Shown piece after piece: positions 10,565 to 23,325 of a stretch of 34,392 nt of DNA. The notes under the pieces were generated by a model. The model made no database searches. It saw only the letters and a list, made by a program, of their open reading frames with translations, and was not told the DNA's origin. This DNA is from Trebouxia sp. TZW2008 (Eukaryota > Chlorophyta > Trebouxiophyceae > Trebouxiales > Trebouxiaceae): NCBI GenBank assembly GCA_002118135.1, contig BDIU01000367.1, positions 1-34,392 on the forward strand, written 5' to 3'. A program made the translations under genes and the position numbers. Within the stretch, counting starts at the first letter, position 1, and the number at the start of each line of letters is the position of its first letter.

Positions 10565-11217
10565 TCCAAAGAGAGCAAGACTGTAGTGCTGCTGGTAGGG
10601 CAAGCTGTACAGCACCACTCAGCTGCTGCAACTGACTTAGCTGTTGCAACCACAGAAACTGTGTATGGCACAACATGCAGCCAGTGAACCACTGTGAGGA
10701 CGCTGAGGCCGGGGAGTTGGGCTGGCTCAATGCTGCAGCATAGCCAGTGCTAGCACCAAAGCATGAGCGGGACGTGGTCAGCAGCCTGCGTAATTCAGTG
10801 GACAAGGTGAACGGTGTGTCTAACGGCACAGTGTCAAAGCAGCGGACAGCCTCGTGACCAAGGTGCAAAGCTACAGGCAGGAAGGAAGCTAGAGGTCACC
10901 CAAGCAGCGTTTGCTTCACGGGCGGACCGAGACGTGCTTCCAAGGCTTGGCGAACAGCTACAGAGGTCACAGAAGCCCGGTCAGCAACTCAAGAGGAGGA
11001 AGAGCGGTTTGACTGCATTTTGCAGGCCGCTGTTGTTACGGTGAGAGACATCAAGACATTGATCACGCTCAATACGCAGGACCAGCGCAGCGGATCGATT
11101 TGCGTCCTCAACCTCTGGCATCGAAGCTGGCGATCGCGCTTCGGTGCGCCAGCAGTCGGAAATAGGCCTGCAATCTGCGCCGTGTGTCGCCGCGCTTAAA
11201 CGCTGAGCATTGCCGAC
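10565..11217. promoter_or_regulatory. Divergent intergenic region between ATG9 and GRX starts
   Basis: The 653 bases separate the start codons of minus-strand ATG9 (10564) and plus-strand GRX (11218). No other gene fits. The part at 10860-11217 is GC-richer with many CpG words, as expected of a promoter. Open frames here show no domain. A further non-coding 5' exon of ATG9 could lie in this stretch. No TATA box stands out. Confidence 0.5.
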
Positions 11218-14200
11218 ATGGCGCAAAACTTGAAGACAGTCGCTTCAGATGCTGAGTTCAGAAGCGAGATCAAGGCAGCCAACTTCGTAAGTCCGGACAG
11301 CAAGATCGCAAAGTTCAGCGGATCACCTCTGTTGCAACACACAGCCTGTGCCGTGTAGGCTGCAATTCATTTCTGGGCACCATGGGCAGAACCATGCAAG
11401 CACATGGACAAAGTCTTCGAGGAGCTTGCCAAAGAGTACCCAGTGACGAACTTTTTGAGGGTATATTTGCTGCTATAGCTCGTGCAGACGTGATATCACA
11501 CAAGACCATGAATGTCACGGTCTTTCTGCCCTTTGCTGCACAGGCGGAGGCTGAGGAGCTTTCAGATGTATCTGAAGAGTATGGAGTTACTGCTGTTCCT
11601 TTCTTTGCCATCTTGAAGGTGAGTCCAGCTGGTTTGGTCATGCCGTGCTGTTTCTCCAGGAGCAGTTTGCTAGCTATGAGCCTAAATCAAACGTGCTCTC
11701 AATCTGCAACATGCATACAACAAATCGTGCTGCCTTGTGCACAGTGTATCCATGGTGTGTTGCATCACTGAAGTGCCCAGGGCACACTGCAGGATCATAA
11801 GGTAGTTGATCAAGTTGAAGGTGCAGATGCAGCAGCCCTTACACAGAAGCTCAGCAAGCACTTTGGCTCAGGATCGTCTGTCAGGGGCGCAATTGCGCCA
11901 CCGCCTTTTGCCAGGATAGCCAGCAACGGTACAGCGTCAACCTCAGCTGCTACAAACGGCGTCTCAAGCAAGCAGTCAGCCCAGGACGCCTTAAAAGCTC
12001 GCCTCGAGAAGCTAGTGCACTCAGCGCCAGTCATGCTGTTCATGAAAGGCAGCCCTTCAGAACCCCGCTGTGGTTTCAGTGCCAAAGTTGTGGATGCCTT
12101 GAGGCAAGCAGGCGTGGATTTCAAGCACTTTGACATACTTGGGGATGATGCTGTGCGACAAGGGCTCAAGGTACATCAAAGCACTTCCTTGTCATATGTC
12201 AGACAATGCAGATGCTACGCACAGTCACCCATAGCATCAGACGTGACCGCCCAGAGGGTGCCTTGTCTTCCTAGAGGCACTCCGAACTCTTGCTAGGAGC
12301 TTCATGACCTCTGATCTAGGTAGAATCAACATCATTAGCGGCATAGCTGTCTTTGCATGCTTTGTCAGTTGCAAATCCTATATAATGATCTTGCGCCTTG
12401 CAATGCAGTTTGGGACAACATGCAGTATGCAACAGCTCAGCTTCAGTTCAGCTTTGGTGCATGCGCTTGGGTGCTTCCTGTTCATCTGTTCCTCTCTGAT
12501 GCTGCAGCAACTTGTAGGAAAAACAAAGCAGAAAATGCTAGGGTGTACGATAACATCACTGCAGCTACTGTACCCAGAAGCAGCGTGGACTTGCAGCTGC
12601 TAGAGCATCCAGTATCACATCAGGATTCAGCTTGTCTCACTCAGGATCTTCCGGTACACTCACCCTTCCTCACTGCGAGCTGCACTGTGATATTCACCAT
12701 CCTGTGCTTGCTGCTGCAGGGCTTCACACAATGGCCAACATATCCTCAGCTGCTTGTTAACGGCGAGCTGTTGGGTGGGTGTGACATCATCTTGGAGATG
12801 CAACAAGATGGCGGTCTGAAGACTGCTGTAGATGAAGCGCTTGGTGCGCAGCTGGACAGCAAGACTGCACTGCAGCAAAGGCTCGAACAGCTGCTGGACT
12901 CAAGTCCTGTCATATTGTTCATGAAGGTCAGCTCCCATGCAGCAAGTCCACAATTGCCATTTACTCAGTCCCGGTCAAGTGTAATGCAGCAGAGTCACAA
13001 ATAGCTGCTGGGCTCAAGCCCTGCCATGTTCATGAAAGTCAGCTTTGATCTGGTAAGCCCACTGTTGCTGTCTTGTCCAAGTTGCCTGTCAGGCGATTAC
13101 AGCAGAGTTTCAAGCAGCTGCTGGACTCAAGTCCTGTCATGTTGCAAAGTTGGTGTCTTTGCCACTTTGCTGGTGAGGCTCATGCAGAAGGCTCAAGCAA
13201 TTCCTGGACTCAAGCTTTGTCAGATTGTGCACAAAGGTCAGCTTTCTTGTGACAAGCCCATAGTTGCTATGTTATCTAAGATGCCTGTCAGTTATTCGCA
13301 GCAGAGGCTCAAGCAGATCTTTGACTCATGTTGTTGTTGAAGGTCAGCTTTGGTAAGACAAGGCCATAGTTGTTACCATAGCCACTTTGCCGGTCAGGTT
13401 GTTGCATTTGTCTGCTGTCATAGTCAATTGCCCATGCAGGCCCCTGTTTGGTTTCTCAGACAGTGCCAACGATTGATTATTTGATTGACTGACGGGCTGA
13501 TTGCTTGGTTGGCTGATTGTCTGGATGGTTGATCGATTGGAGCACATCCCTCCTGCATGTGAGCACACAGTTGCTTTTGTGCGCAACATCTTGTGATGCC
13601 TTGATCTGAAATATTGCTACTGTGCCAGAAGGGGCAAGTTGCAATGTTTCTGCTTGTGGCACCCTAAGACATGAGCATGCAAACAGATACGATTTCAGCT
13701 GTGAGGTATGGCATTTGCAAGCCTGCAAGATAGTTTGCTGTTCGGACACAATTTGTCCTAAGCTGCAGTTCATGTCACTGACTTTGCATGGTGCATCATG
13801 TGCTCCAGACCAATCGGATTCAGCTCACCATATCCCTCAATCCCAGCTTGAATTGAGTTGTGTCTCCAGCTACTTCGGGCCTGTAGGGCTGTCAGCACAT
13901 TACATGGTATGCTTGTCACGTGTCATGGCATGCTTGCCATGTGTCATATGCCAATTGAGGAGCATCTTGCCAGGAAGCGTGAGCGCTCAATGACATGCTG
14001 AAGCACCCTGTCATCCCCCTGTCATCCCTGAGTATGATTGCCTCAAGTCGTTGACTCACGGGTGATGTGCGTGTTTCAGCATGTTCTCAAGTGCTCTGAT
14101 TTCTGCCTGAGTCTGGCCTTGCCAACATCGAGCAATTGGCCTGTCATGCAATGTGCAGGCAGCCTGCATACTTTACAATTTGCTGCAGATCTGTAGCATC

Positions 14201-16004
14201 AGTACGCATCTGATGTCTCACCTGTGTCTCAGGGAAGGAGTGTGCATGCAAGAAAGATAGCTCGCAAACCGTACAAACTCGTGTGTACTTGTAGAATCAC
14301 TGTGCTTCTGCACTCCCATTCTGACTTGAGCAGCAGACAATTGACAAAGATACGACTTGGGGTTGACCAGTGGCATGAGTATGCTTTTGCACTTTTACTT
14401 CCAGCTCTTCAAGGTGAGCATATGCTCAAGTTGAGGAGTGAGTGTGTGTATGACATAAGGGGTGAATGTGTGCAGGGCAACCCAAGTGCACCGCGCTGTG
14501 GCTTCAGCCAGAAAGTGGTGTCAACCCTTCAGTCCATCAACGTCCCCTTCAACACCTTCGACATTCTGACAGATGAAGAAGTACGGCAGGGCCTGAAGGA
14601 GTACAGTCAGTGGCTTACCTACCCTCAGCTATATGTCAAGGGGGAGCTGCTGGGCGGCTGTGATGTCATCCTTGAAATGCAGCGAGATGGTGCGTCCATT
14701 CAACCATTTGTTCCCCTATGACATTTTTGCTCTTGTCATTTTGGCTTTCTAGCTGTCTGTAGCTGTCCCACTCTTGTGTCAAGCGTCATTTCTGCCAGAA
14801 ATGCAGCAAGGCGGTGTGCCCATGTTTTTCAATATTGCTCATGCCTGCTTTGGAATGACAAGCTTGTCAGTCTTGTTGAGTCACTGTAAATGTTCTATCA
14901 CATTACTGTCTAGTGAAGGACTCTTGGCATGCACGTCCCATTTTGACTGTGTGCAACCTAGTCTTTCTGTCTTCGTCAGCAACTCCATGCCTATGCAACC
15001 TCCTGTAGACATCCAGACTAACAGGTTCTGCAACCACGTCTCTCAAGAATGCTGTGACTGGCGCACAGGCCACTTGCAATCATGGGCCAAGCTTTCATCT
15101 GACAACACCAATGCTTTTTTTTGGTGAGCTTCTGATGTTGCTGAAGGAGAGCTAAAGCAAAGTATTGAGGAGGCGCTGGGGCAGTCTGTTGAGGGCAATG
15201 TGGAGCACCGCATACACCAGCTACTCAATGACAACCCAGTCATGCTTTTCATGAAAGGTACACATTGCAACTGTCTACAGCCAGCGTCTTGTTTGTATTC
15301 TGCAAATTGCAAGCGAATGTGGGTGTCACCCAGTGAGTCGAGTGGATCTGAGGCTGTCTACAGCTGAGATTGTGCTCAATCTTTCTGCGCTGTTGTCTGT
15401 GCCAACATCTTCAATGGTACTGTTAGACTCTGTACGGAAGCACAATGTATGCAGCATCATCATTGAGATAGCTGAGCACAGTCCAGCGCAATGCATGCAC
15501 ACAGCAGTGCACACAAACGCTTATGAAGCCAATGTACAGCATTACTGATGTATGCTTCCTGTTGCCATGGGTCAGAACACGTCAAATCGCATGGCAGGGC
15601 AGTACACAAACCAGCCAAGCCTTTCTGCATATTGAGCTAGGTGGTGCAAGCTGCCCAGAGTGCATGCTCATGTATGCCTGTGCCTGAACATTAAGCTTCT
15701 GTCTGACTTGGAGACAATGATCAATGCACATGTTGCAGGCACTCCACAAGAACCCAGGTGTGGCTTTAGTCAGCGTGTAGTAGCTGCACTGAACTCAAAC
15801 AAACAACCCTTTGAGTCATTTGACATCTTGACAGATGAGGAAGTTCGTCAGGGCCTGAAACAAATATTTGATTGGCCAACATTTCCACAGTTGTATGTCA
15901 GAGGAGAGCTGTTAGGTGGCTGCGATATCATCACGGAGCTTGCAAACAGCGGTGATTTGCAGGAAACCATACAGGAAATGAATGACCGCATGCTGACAAC
16001 CTGA
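11218..16004 (+). CDS. GRXS17: Monothiol glutaredoxin with thioredoxin domain and three CGFS domains (GRXS17 type)
   Basis: Eight exons: 11218-11286, 11359-11460, 11544-11618, 11793-12170, 12720-12926, 14476-14689, 15147-15257, 15739-16004. They total 1422 bases, 473 aa, with all phases matching. Residues 1-107 are a thioredoxin-like domain of PICOT type whose site is WAEPC (32-36), not WCGPC, so it probably lacks disulfide reductase activity. Three glutaredoxin domains follow, with CGFS at 175-178, 285-288 and 393-396, each preceded by an MxFMKG or equivalent strand and followed by a [11 protein letters not shown] cis-Pro region and GGCD. Known: CGFS glutaredoxins bind a 2Fe-2S cluster with glutathione and act in cytosolic iron-sulfur delivery and iron homeostasis; three Grx domains is the plant GRXS17 layout, against two in animals. 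No targeting peptide is seen, so it is probably cytosolic or nuclear. Intron 5 (1549 bases) contains copies of the end of exon 5. Confidence 0.95.
12990..13365 (+). repeat. GRX intron 5: four decayed copies of the exon 5 donor end
   Basis: Exon 5 ends CTGCTGGACTCAAGTCCTG...ATGAAG then GTCAGCT. Related blocks recur near 13007, 13122, 13206 and 13319 with spacings of roughly 84-115 bases, each preceded by a GCAG-type acceptor (for example CGCAGCAGAGGCTCAAGCAG) and several followed by AAGGTCAGCTTT. Each unit therefore looks like a small exon with both splice sites, but stops and frame changes have accumulated. Confidence 0.85.
13465..13545 (+). repeat. TGAT/TGGT degenerate microsatellite
   Basis: Imperfect tetranucleotide repeats (GATTGATTATTTGATTGACT and similar) lie in GRX intron 5. 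On the minus strand they encode a Ser/Gln/Asn-rich open frame that is an artefact. The rest of this intron to 14475 shows nothing recognisable. Confidence 0.8.
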
Positions 16005-17000
16005 TTCATACACGCATCGTCCTGCATGATGGTGCATGTAAGGCAGGTATCATGGTTAATTTTACACACTATTAGTGTGTATACATCACACCTACCAGCA
16101 GGAATCGAGTATTTGCAGTTGCTGTCTTAAAGCATGGCCAACTGTTTGTAGACAGCTTGGTGAAGTCCAGCTATACAATGCTGTCTTGGCCAATCATTGA
16201 ATGCTTTCCTGCTGTGCAGCATGCTGACTAGCTCGCTTGAACATGTTTCTGTTTGTCCACCTGTATCTGTATATCAGTGCTCTGCTCTAAGACTTATTTA
16301 CCTCTGGCAGCTTGAAAAGGTGCTGTCTGCAAAAGCAGTACATTCTTGTGCCGATGTCAACTAGATGTCTGTCTGTAGGCTACCTGCGCTTGTGTCAGAT
16401 CGATGTGCTCAGCGGCTTCAACAGTTGTGTGTCGGCACTCAACATGACTGTCAGACTGATTTCCATCGAATCAAAGTTTTTCAATGACCTGGCTCCATGA
16501 TTGCCAATCGTAATGTTGCGCAGCCTTCCAGCCCTCTCAAACATGCCTAATGGCGTAGACTTTTTCTTTTTTTGGGCAGCAATGAGCAGCATTGGCTGGC
16601 CAAGTAGGTCAGGCGGGATCAAAGGGTTGTACAACGCATGAGCATGCGGCTTCTGAGCATTGATGCCATTCATCGCACTCCTCTGCTGTGATGTGAGAAT
16701 GGCCCTCCAGCAAGACGCTGTCCGCCCTCCGCCCTGCCCTGCCAGCTGTCCGTCGAGTGCAGCTCACAGTGTAAATCGTATAAACAGCGTTCCGCGGCTT
16801 GAACGCTGGCTGACAGTGCGACAGCGCATTGTGAGCTTAGTAGAGCCAAGTCCTTGTAAGTAGGTGATTGACGTCCCTTGCGTGCGGCAACTCAGAACAG
16901 ACTGATCGTTCAGCTTCAGTCATCGTAAGCGGTCTTGACCCACCGCGCTTGGGACTCGTATCTACAGCCTGATCGCCGACTTGACTGATCGCTGTCCACC
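16005..17000. other. Intergenic region: GRX 3' end and dehydratase promoter
   Basis: No gene is seen. A TGTAA word at 16037-16041, 33 bases after the GRX stop, fits the chlorophyte polyadenylation signal. A T-rich run lies at 16559-16574. The last 300 bases are GC-richer and probably hold the dehydratase promoter and leader. Confidence 0.5.
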
Positions 17001-19692
<2,692 letters not shown>

Positions 19693-20099
19693 GTTGCAGG
19701 GTTTTAGCATGTGATCACCAGTTCATAGAACCGCTTGTTCTGAGTGAGTTTGTGAATGTGTTGCTGTGAAGCAGTGGGGTTTACACAAGAAGGCATGCAG
19801 AGTTCATTTGATTGTGTTGTCCAGCTGTCAGGCATGTCTCTGCTGCGAATTAGTTGTTTTCAATTGCTGCCCAATAACCCTCAACACATCCTCATATTCC
19901 TGGCCTCTTCTTCGTAAGCGTTTGAGCCTGAGCAGCTTTCAAAGACTGAGTGATCCGACGACCTACTTCAAGATGACCAAAACCTAGGGGAATGGCAATG
20001 CTCCAATATGCTAGCTAGGCTTTCACTTGACACTGTCTATTGGCGTACACTGCACCAAATTTCTCTTATGCAATAATTTTTAAAAGTGTTTGACCAGGT
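19693..20099. other. Convergent 3' intergenic region
   Basis: The region lies between the stop codons of the dehydratase (plus strand) and the RING-H2 ligase (minus strand). It is AT-richer than the exons and holds no supported gene. Both 3' UTRs must lie within these 407 bases and may overlap. Confidence 0.5.
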
Positions 20100-22682
20100 T
20101 CAGCCCCCAATGGATTCTTTGCAGATGGGACACTTTTTGCTATGCTTGCTCAACCATTCCATGGCACAGTCCTTGTGAAAATGATGCTCACACGGCAAAA
20201 TCATGATGACCTCATTTGGCTCGTATTCACTTTGACAGATGGAGCACGCCTGCATCCACATTTGAGTCTAGTGCAGCATGCATATAACATGCTGTGTTGC
20301 AACCCCAAAGACAAGCAGCAACTGAAAGGCTTGACAGCCTGGCAATGCACATGTCTTGAACAAGACACATGCTATGGTTTTCGACACTGGGAGATCAATC
20401 GTCCTTGCCATGATGCTCAGAACAAACCAGCCTGGCGAGATACGACTTGGGCCACACACAGCTAGCACAAGTGCTGGGAAGTGTAATCAATTGTTCTTAT
20501 TAGTAGACACATGCTGCAAGCATTGCAAGATACAAGACACCTTGAGCAAACTTGTTGCAGTATGCATGGTCGTCACGGTAAGGTTTACGGTCAATGCAAC
20601 ACTCATGTACAATAGCACAACAGACATCACAAGCATGTCAAGATATTCTTACTGCCACACATACCTTCTGCTCCCAAGGGCCTCCTTTGAGACACATATC
20701 CAAGGGCATGGTAGCCAGCAACTCTGATGGGGCTGTCAACTTGACATCCTCCAGATTAGTCAGAGCCTCATAGCTCATGTCCTGATGCCCATTACTCATG
20801 CCTTGACGACCATGACTCATGGTGCTGCTGACAGTCATGCCACCAGCTGCTTCGAAATCTGCCATGAGAGATGCCAACAATGCATGACTGGATTCCTCAT
20901 CAAGTCTGCTGCCGCCCAGTAGACTGTGAGCTATTGCAGCCATGGGATGTGAGCTTGCATATGCTGCTGTTGGGAGGTGTCTGGGATGCTGAGACACTCC
21001 GTATGGTCCAGTTCTTGTGGAGTGATGTGACGTGCCGTACGATCCTGTCCTTGTGGCGCCCAGTCGTGTTGCATGACGAGGGGTTGGCATTCTGTACGAA
21101 GCATCATCTTCTTCGTCTTCTGCTGCCAGTGACATGGCTGCAAGCCGACACTGACTTCAGACCACAGCTTTCACAACATGCAGTGCAGGGTCAATGATGA
21201 CAGTTCCCATTCAAAGACATCGCTTACGTGCCAGACATGCATTGCTGTGGCATGTACAGAAAGCTCTCTTTGTAAGGACGCTCGATGTAAGGACATTCTC
21301 AATGTATGGCCAACGCAATTAGACACCGATCACTGCAGTCTGACTGTAGTGGTCCCTCAATTTGCTGTAAGGACAATTGTCCTTTCTTGTTGCCCAAAGC
21401 ACTCGCTACAAAGAGAAGTCACTGTACTTTGGAAAGCACTTTCTGAACACATTGCTGTAAATACACCAAGCCTTTGATTACAAAGAGTTCACCTAGAGCC
21501 AGGTCCACATCTTCCTGACTTGTGCTGCTGCCTGCATTGTGGCTTGCAGTGTGACCAAATGGCACTGCAGGGTGATGCCTGGCTTCAAATCCATTGGTCC
21601 TGCAAGAACGACTTGACTGTCAAAGAAACCATGAACCAAACTCGGCTGATGACTGCTAGAGCTAATCAGCTCAGCAGTGGCATGCTGCCAAGCTGAACCC
21701 TCTCTGGTGCAACGCGCTGTCTACAATTAAGGCACAAAGCCTTCTTCACAAAAGAAGAAAGAACGCTGTTGCAACACCAACAGCAAGCTTACCTAGTGAA
21801 ACCTAAGGGATCTCTGTCAGCATTTGCGCCAAAGCCATGCACCGCTCTTGGCCTATTGCGATCCAGATAGTCCAATCTGGGCTGAGATGATGTCCCATTG
21901 GCTGTCCTGTCTGGGAGAGAACTGGCAAAATCATCATCAGACAGCTCCAAAGCAGCGTATGTGCTTCCGGCATGTCTCTTTGCAAGCCGATCAAGCTGAC
22001 TTGGAGGTTGCCTACTGGATGTGGCATTGCCTGAAGGGTTTCTGCTGTTCATGCGTTGTGTTGTCTGCTGCTGAGCTGCGGGCTGTGACCCAGATTGCTG
22101 TATGCTGAGCTCTCCTGACCCTGTTCTCAACGTGGGGCGGCCAATTGCTTCAAGATTGACTCTATTCATTGGTCGCCGTGTGGCTGACCGCTCCACTGGT
22201 GGACTGTCTACTGTCAAGTCTACAAAACTGCTGCTGCTGCTAGGCATGGTATGCCTAGCTTGTGGCCCTTGATTAGGCTGGCGCCTGCCATTGGCAATGG
22301 GTCTACTGTTTGTTGCACGCATGGGGAGTGGGGTGTCATCATCCTCATCATTTAGCTCAATGACCTGTGAAGGTGTTGCTTGCTTCCATGATGAGTTGTG
22401 CTGCAAACGCTGCTGAGCTGCAGGTTGCTTGTAGCTTGTGCTTGCCAGGTTGCCACTGTTCTGTCGTTGTACATCAGCTGTGGGCTGAAGACTAGTAATC
22501 GCAGGTCTGAGAGATGCAACTGGACGCTGAGAAGGCTGACTAGAGTCTGAGCTAAAGGTCTCTGTTGAGGGTTGCCTGTGAAAAGCTGGAGATCCTGGCA
22601 AGCTGCCAGACCGCATCAGTGACATGACTCTGTCCAACCCCGAAGTTGTATCCGGTAAAGACTGAGCATCAAGCATTTCCAC
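20100..22682 (-). CDS. RING-H2 E3 ubiquitin ligase with SUMO- and ubiquitin-interacting motifs (STUbL candidate)
   Basis: Four exons: 22682-21793, 21599-21493, 21137-20665, 20249-20100, giving 539 aa with matching phases. The C-terminus (492-533) is a RING-H2 finger: C492-x2-C495, C510-E-H512-x2-H515-x2-C518, C530-P-I-C533, with a C-terminal GG before the stop. Such RINGs recruit E2 enzymes for ubiquitin transfer. The N-terminal half is Ser/Gln/Pro-rich and probably disordered, with three hydrophobic-acidic motifs typical of SUMO-interacting motifs: VIELNDEDDD (107), FVDLTVDSPP (153) and ALELSDDD (244). Residues 326-342 (EDVDLALAMSLAAEDEE) fit the ubiquitin-interacting motif, with Ala333 and Ser335 of the L-x2-A-x-S/A core. 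A segment before the RING (SYEALTNLEDVKL) resembles plant RING-H2 ligases. Inferred: a SUMO-targeted ubiquitin ligase, by analogy with RNF111/RNF4. Alternative: an ordinary RING-H2 ligase whose motifs bind nothing. The first ATG is followed two codons later by another. Confidence 0.88.
21255..21440. repeat. Fragment of dispersed TGTCCTT/AAGGACA repeat in E3 ligase intron 2
   Basis: It holds TGTAAGGAC three times, ATTGTCCTTTC, GCAGTCTGACTGTAGTGGTC and AAAGAGAAGTCACTGTACTT (21410-21429), shared with dehydratase intron 4. The AAGGACA/TGTCCTT pairing suggests an inverted or satellite-derived element. No open frame spans it. Confidence 0.65.
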
Positions 22683-23325
22683 GTCCGCGCTTGCCTGACG
22701 TTCTGTTCGAAGCAGAACGACTTGTCAGAGAGAGATTTGCGGTCAAGATTGGCACCAACGACGGGTTACGAACCTGCAGCGCTTGCCATTGCCGCCTGAA
22801 TACTACGCTGCCTGGCGTCAGCAGCAGCTTTGCGGGCTGCACCCTGCATTGCGGCCTCTTGCAACTCGGGGATCCTCCTTTTGTCCATGCCGGCTCTGTC
22901 GCTGCCCCTCAACAGCTACAACGCAATATACAATCTTGAAAGCTCAACGCAGGCTCTGCGAGTCGGCGCGTTGATCCGCACGCGTCTAAAGAAGTGACCT
23001 TGTCGAGTCAGTGATCAACCAAGACCAAACGGGCTAGAACAACAGACGAGGCTGCATGCTCCGGATCGTTGTTAATCTGCACCTCGGCAACAGCAAAGTG
23101 GCAACAGCCCCAGCGGAGCTTGCGTTCCTAACCTAGCAGTGCCGTCTGCATGAACCGTCCCATGACGCAGCAGGGAAAGCATGGCAGAAGAAGAACGACG
23201 AATAGGCAATGAGGCAAGTCCTGGAGTCTGGCTGAGTTCATGCAGTTTTATGCAATCAGTGCCCGGCGGAGCTCTGTACACACGTGCTGCATCGTTTAGC
23301 TGTTTGGCGTCATCGCTGTGTAATT
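22683..23325. promoter_or_regulatory. Divergent intergenic region between E3 ligase and 263-aa gene
   Basis: The 643 bases lie between opposing start codons, are relatively GC-rich and have no supported gene. This is the second divergent pair in the window with about 650 bases between starts. A shared promoter is likely by position; no specific element is recognised. Confidence 0.5.

Noticed and set aside
11810..12169. Minus-strand open frame of 119 codons
   Set aside because: It is the antisense shadow of GRX exon 4, which carries the conserved CGFS domain on the plus strand.
13344..13589. Minus-strand Ser/Gln/Asn-rich frame
   Set aside because: Created by the TGAT/TGGT microsatellite in GRX intron 5.
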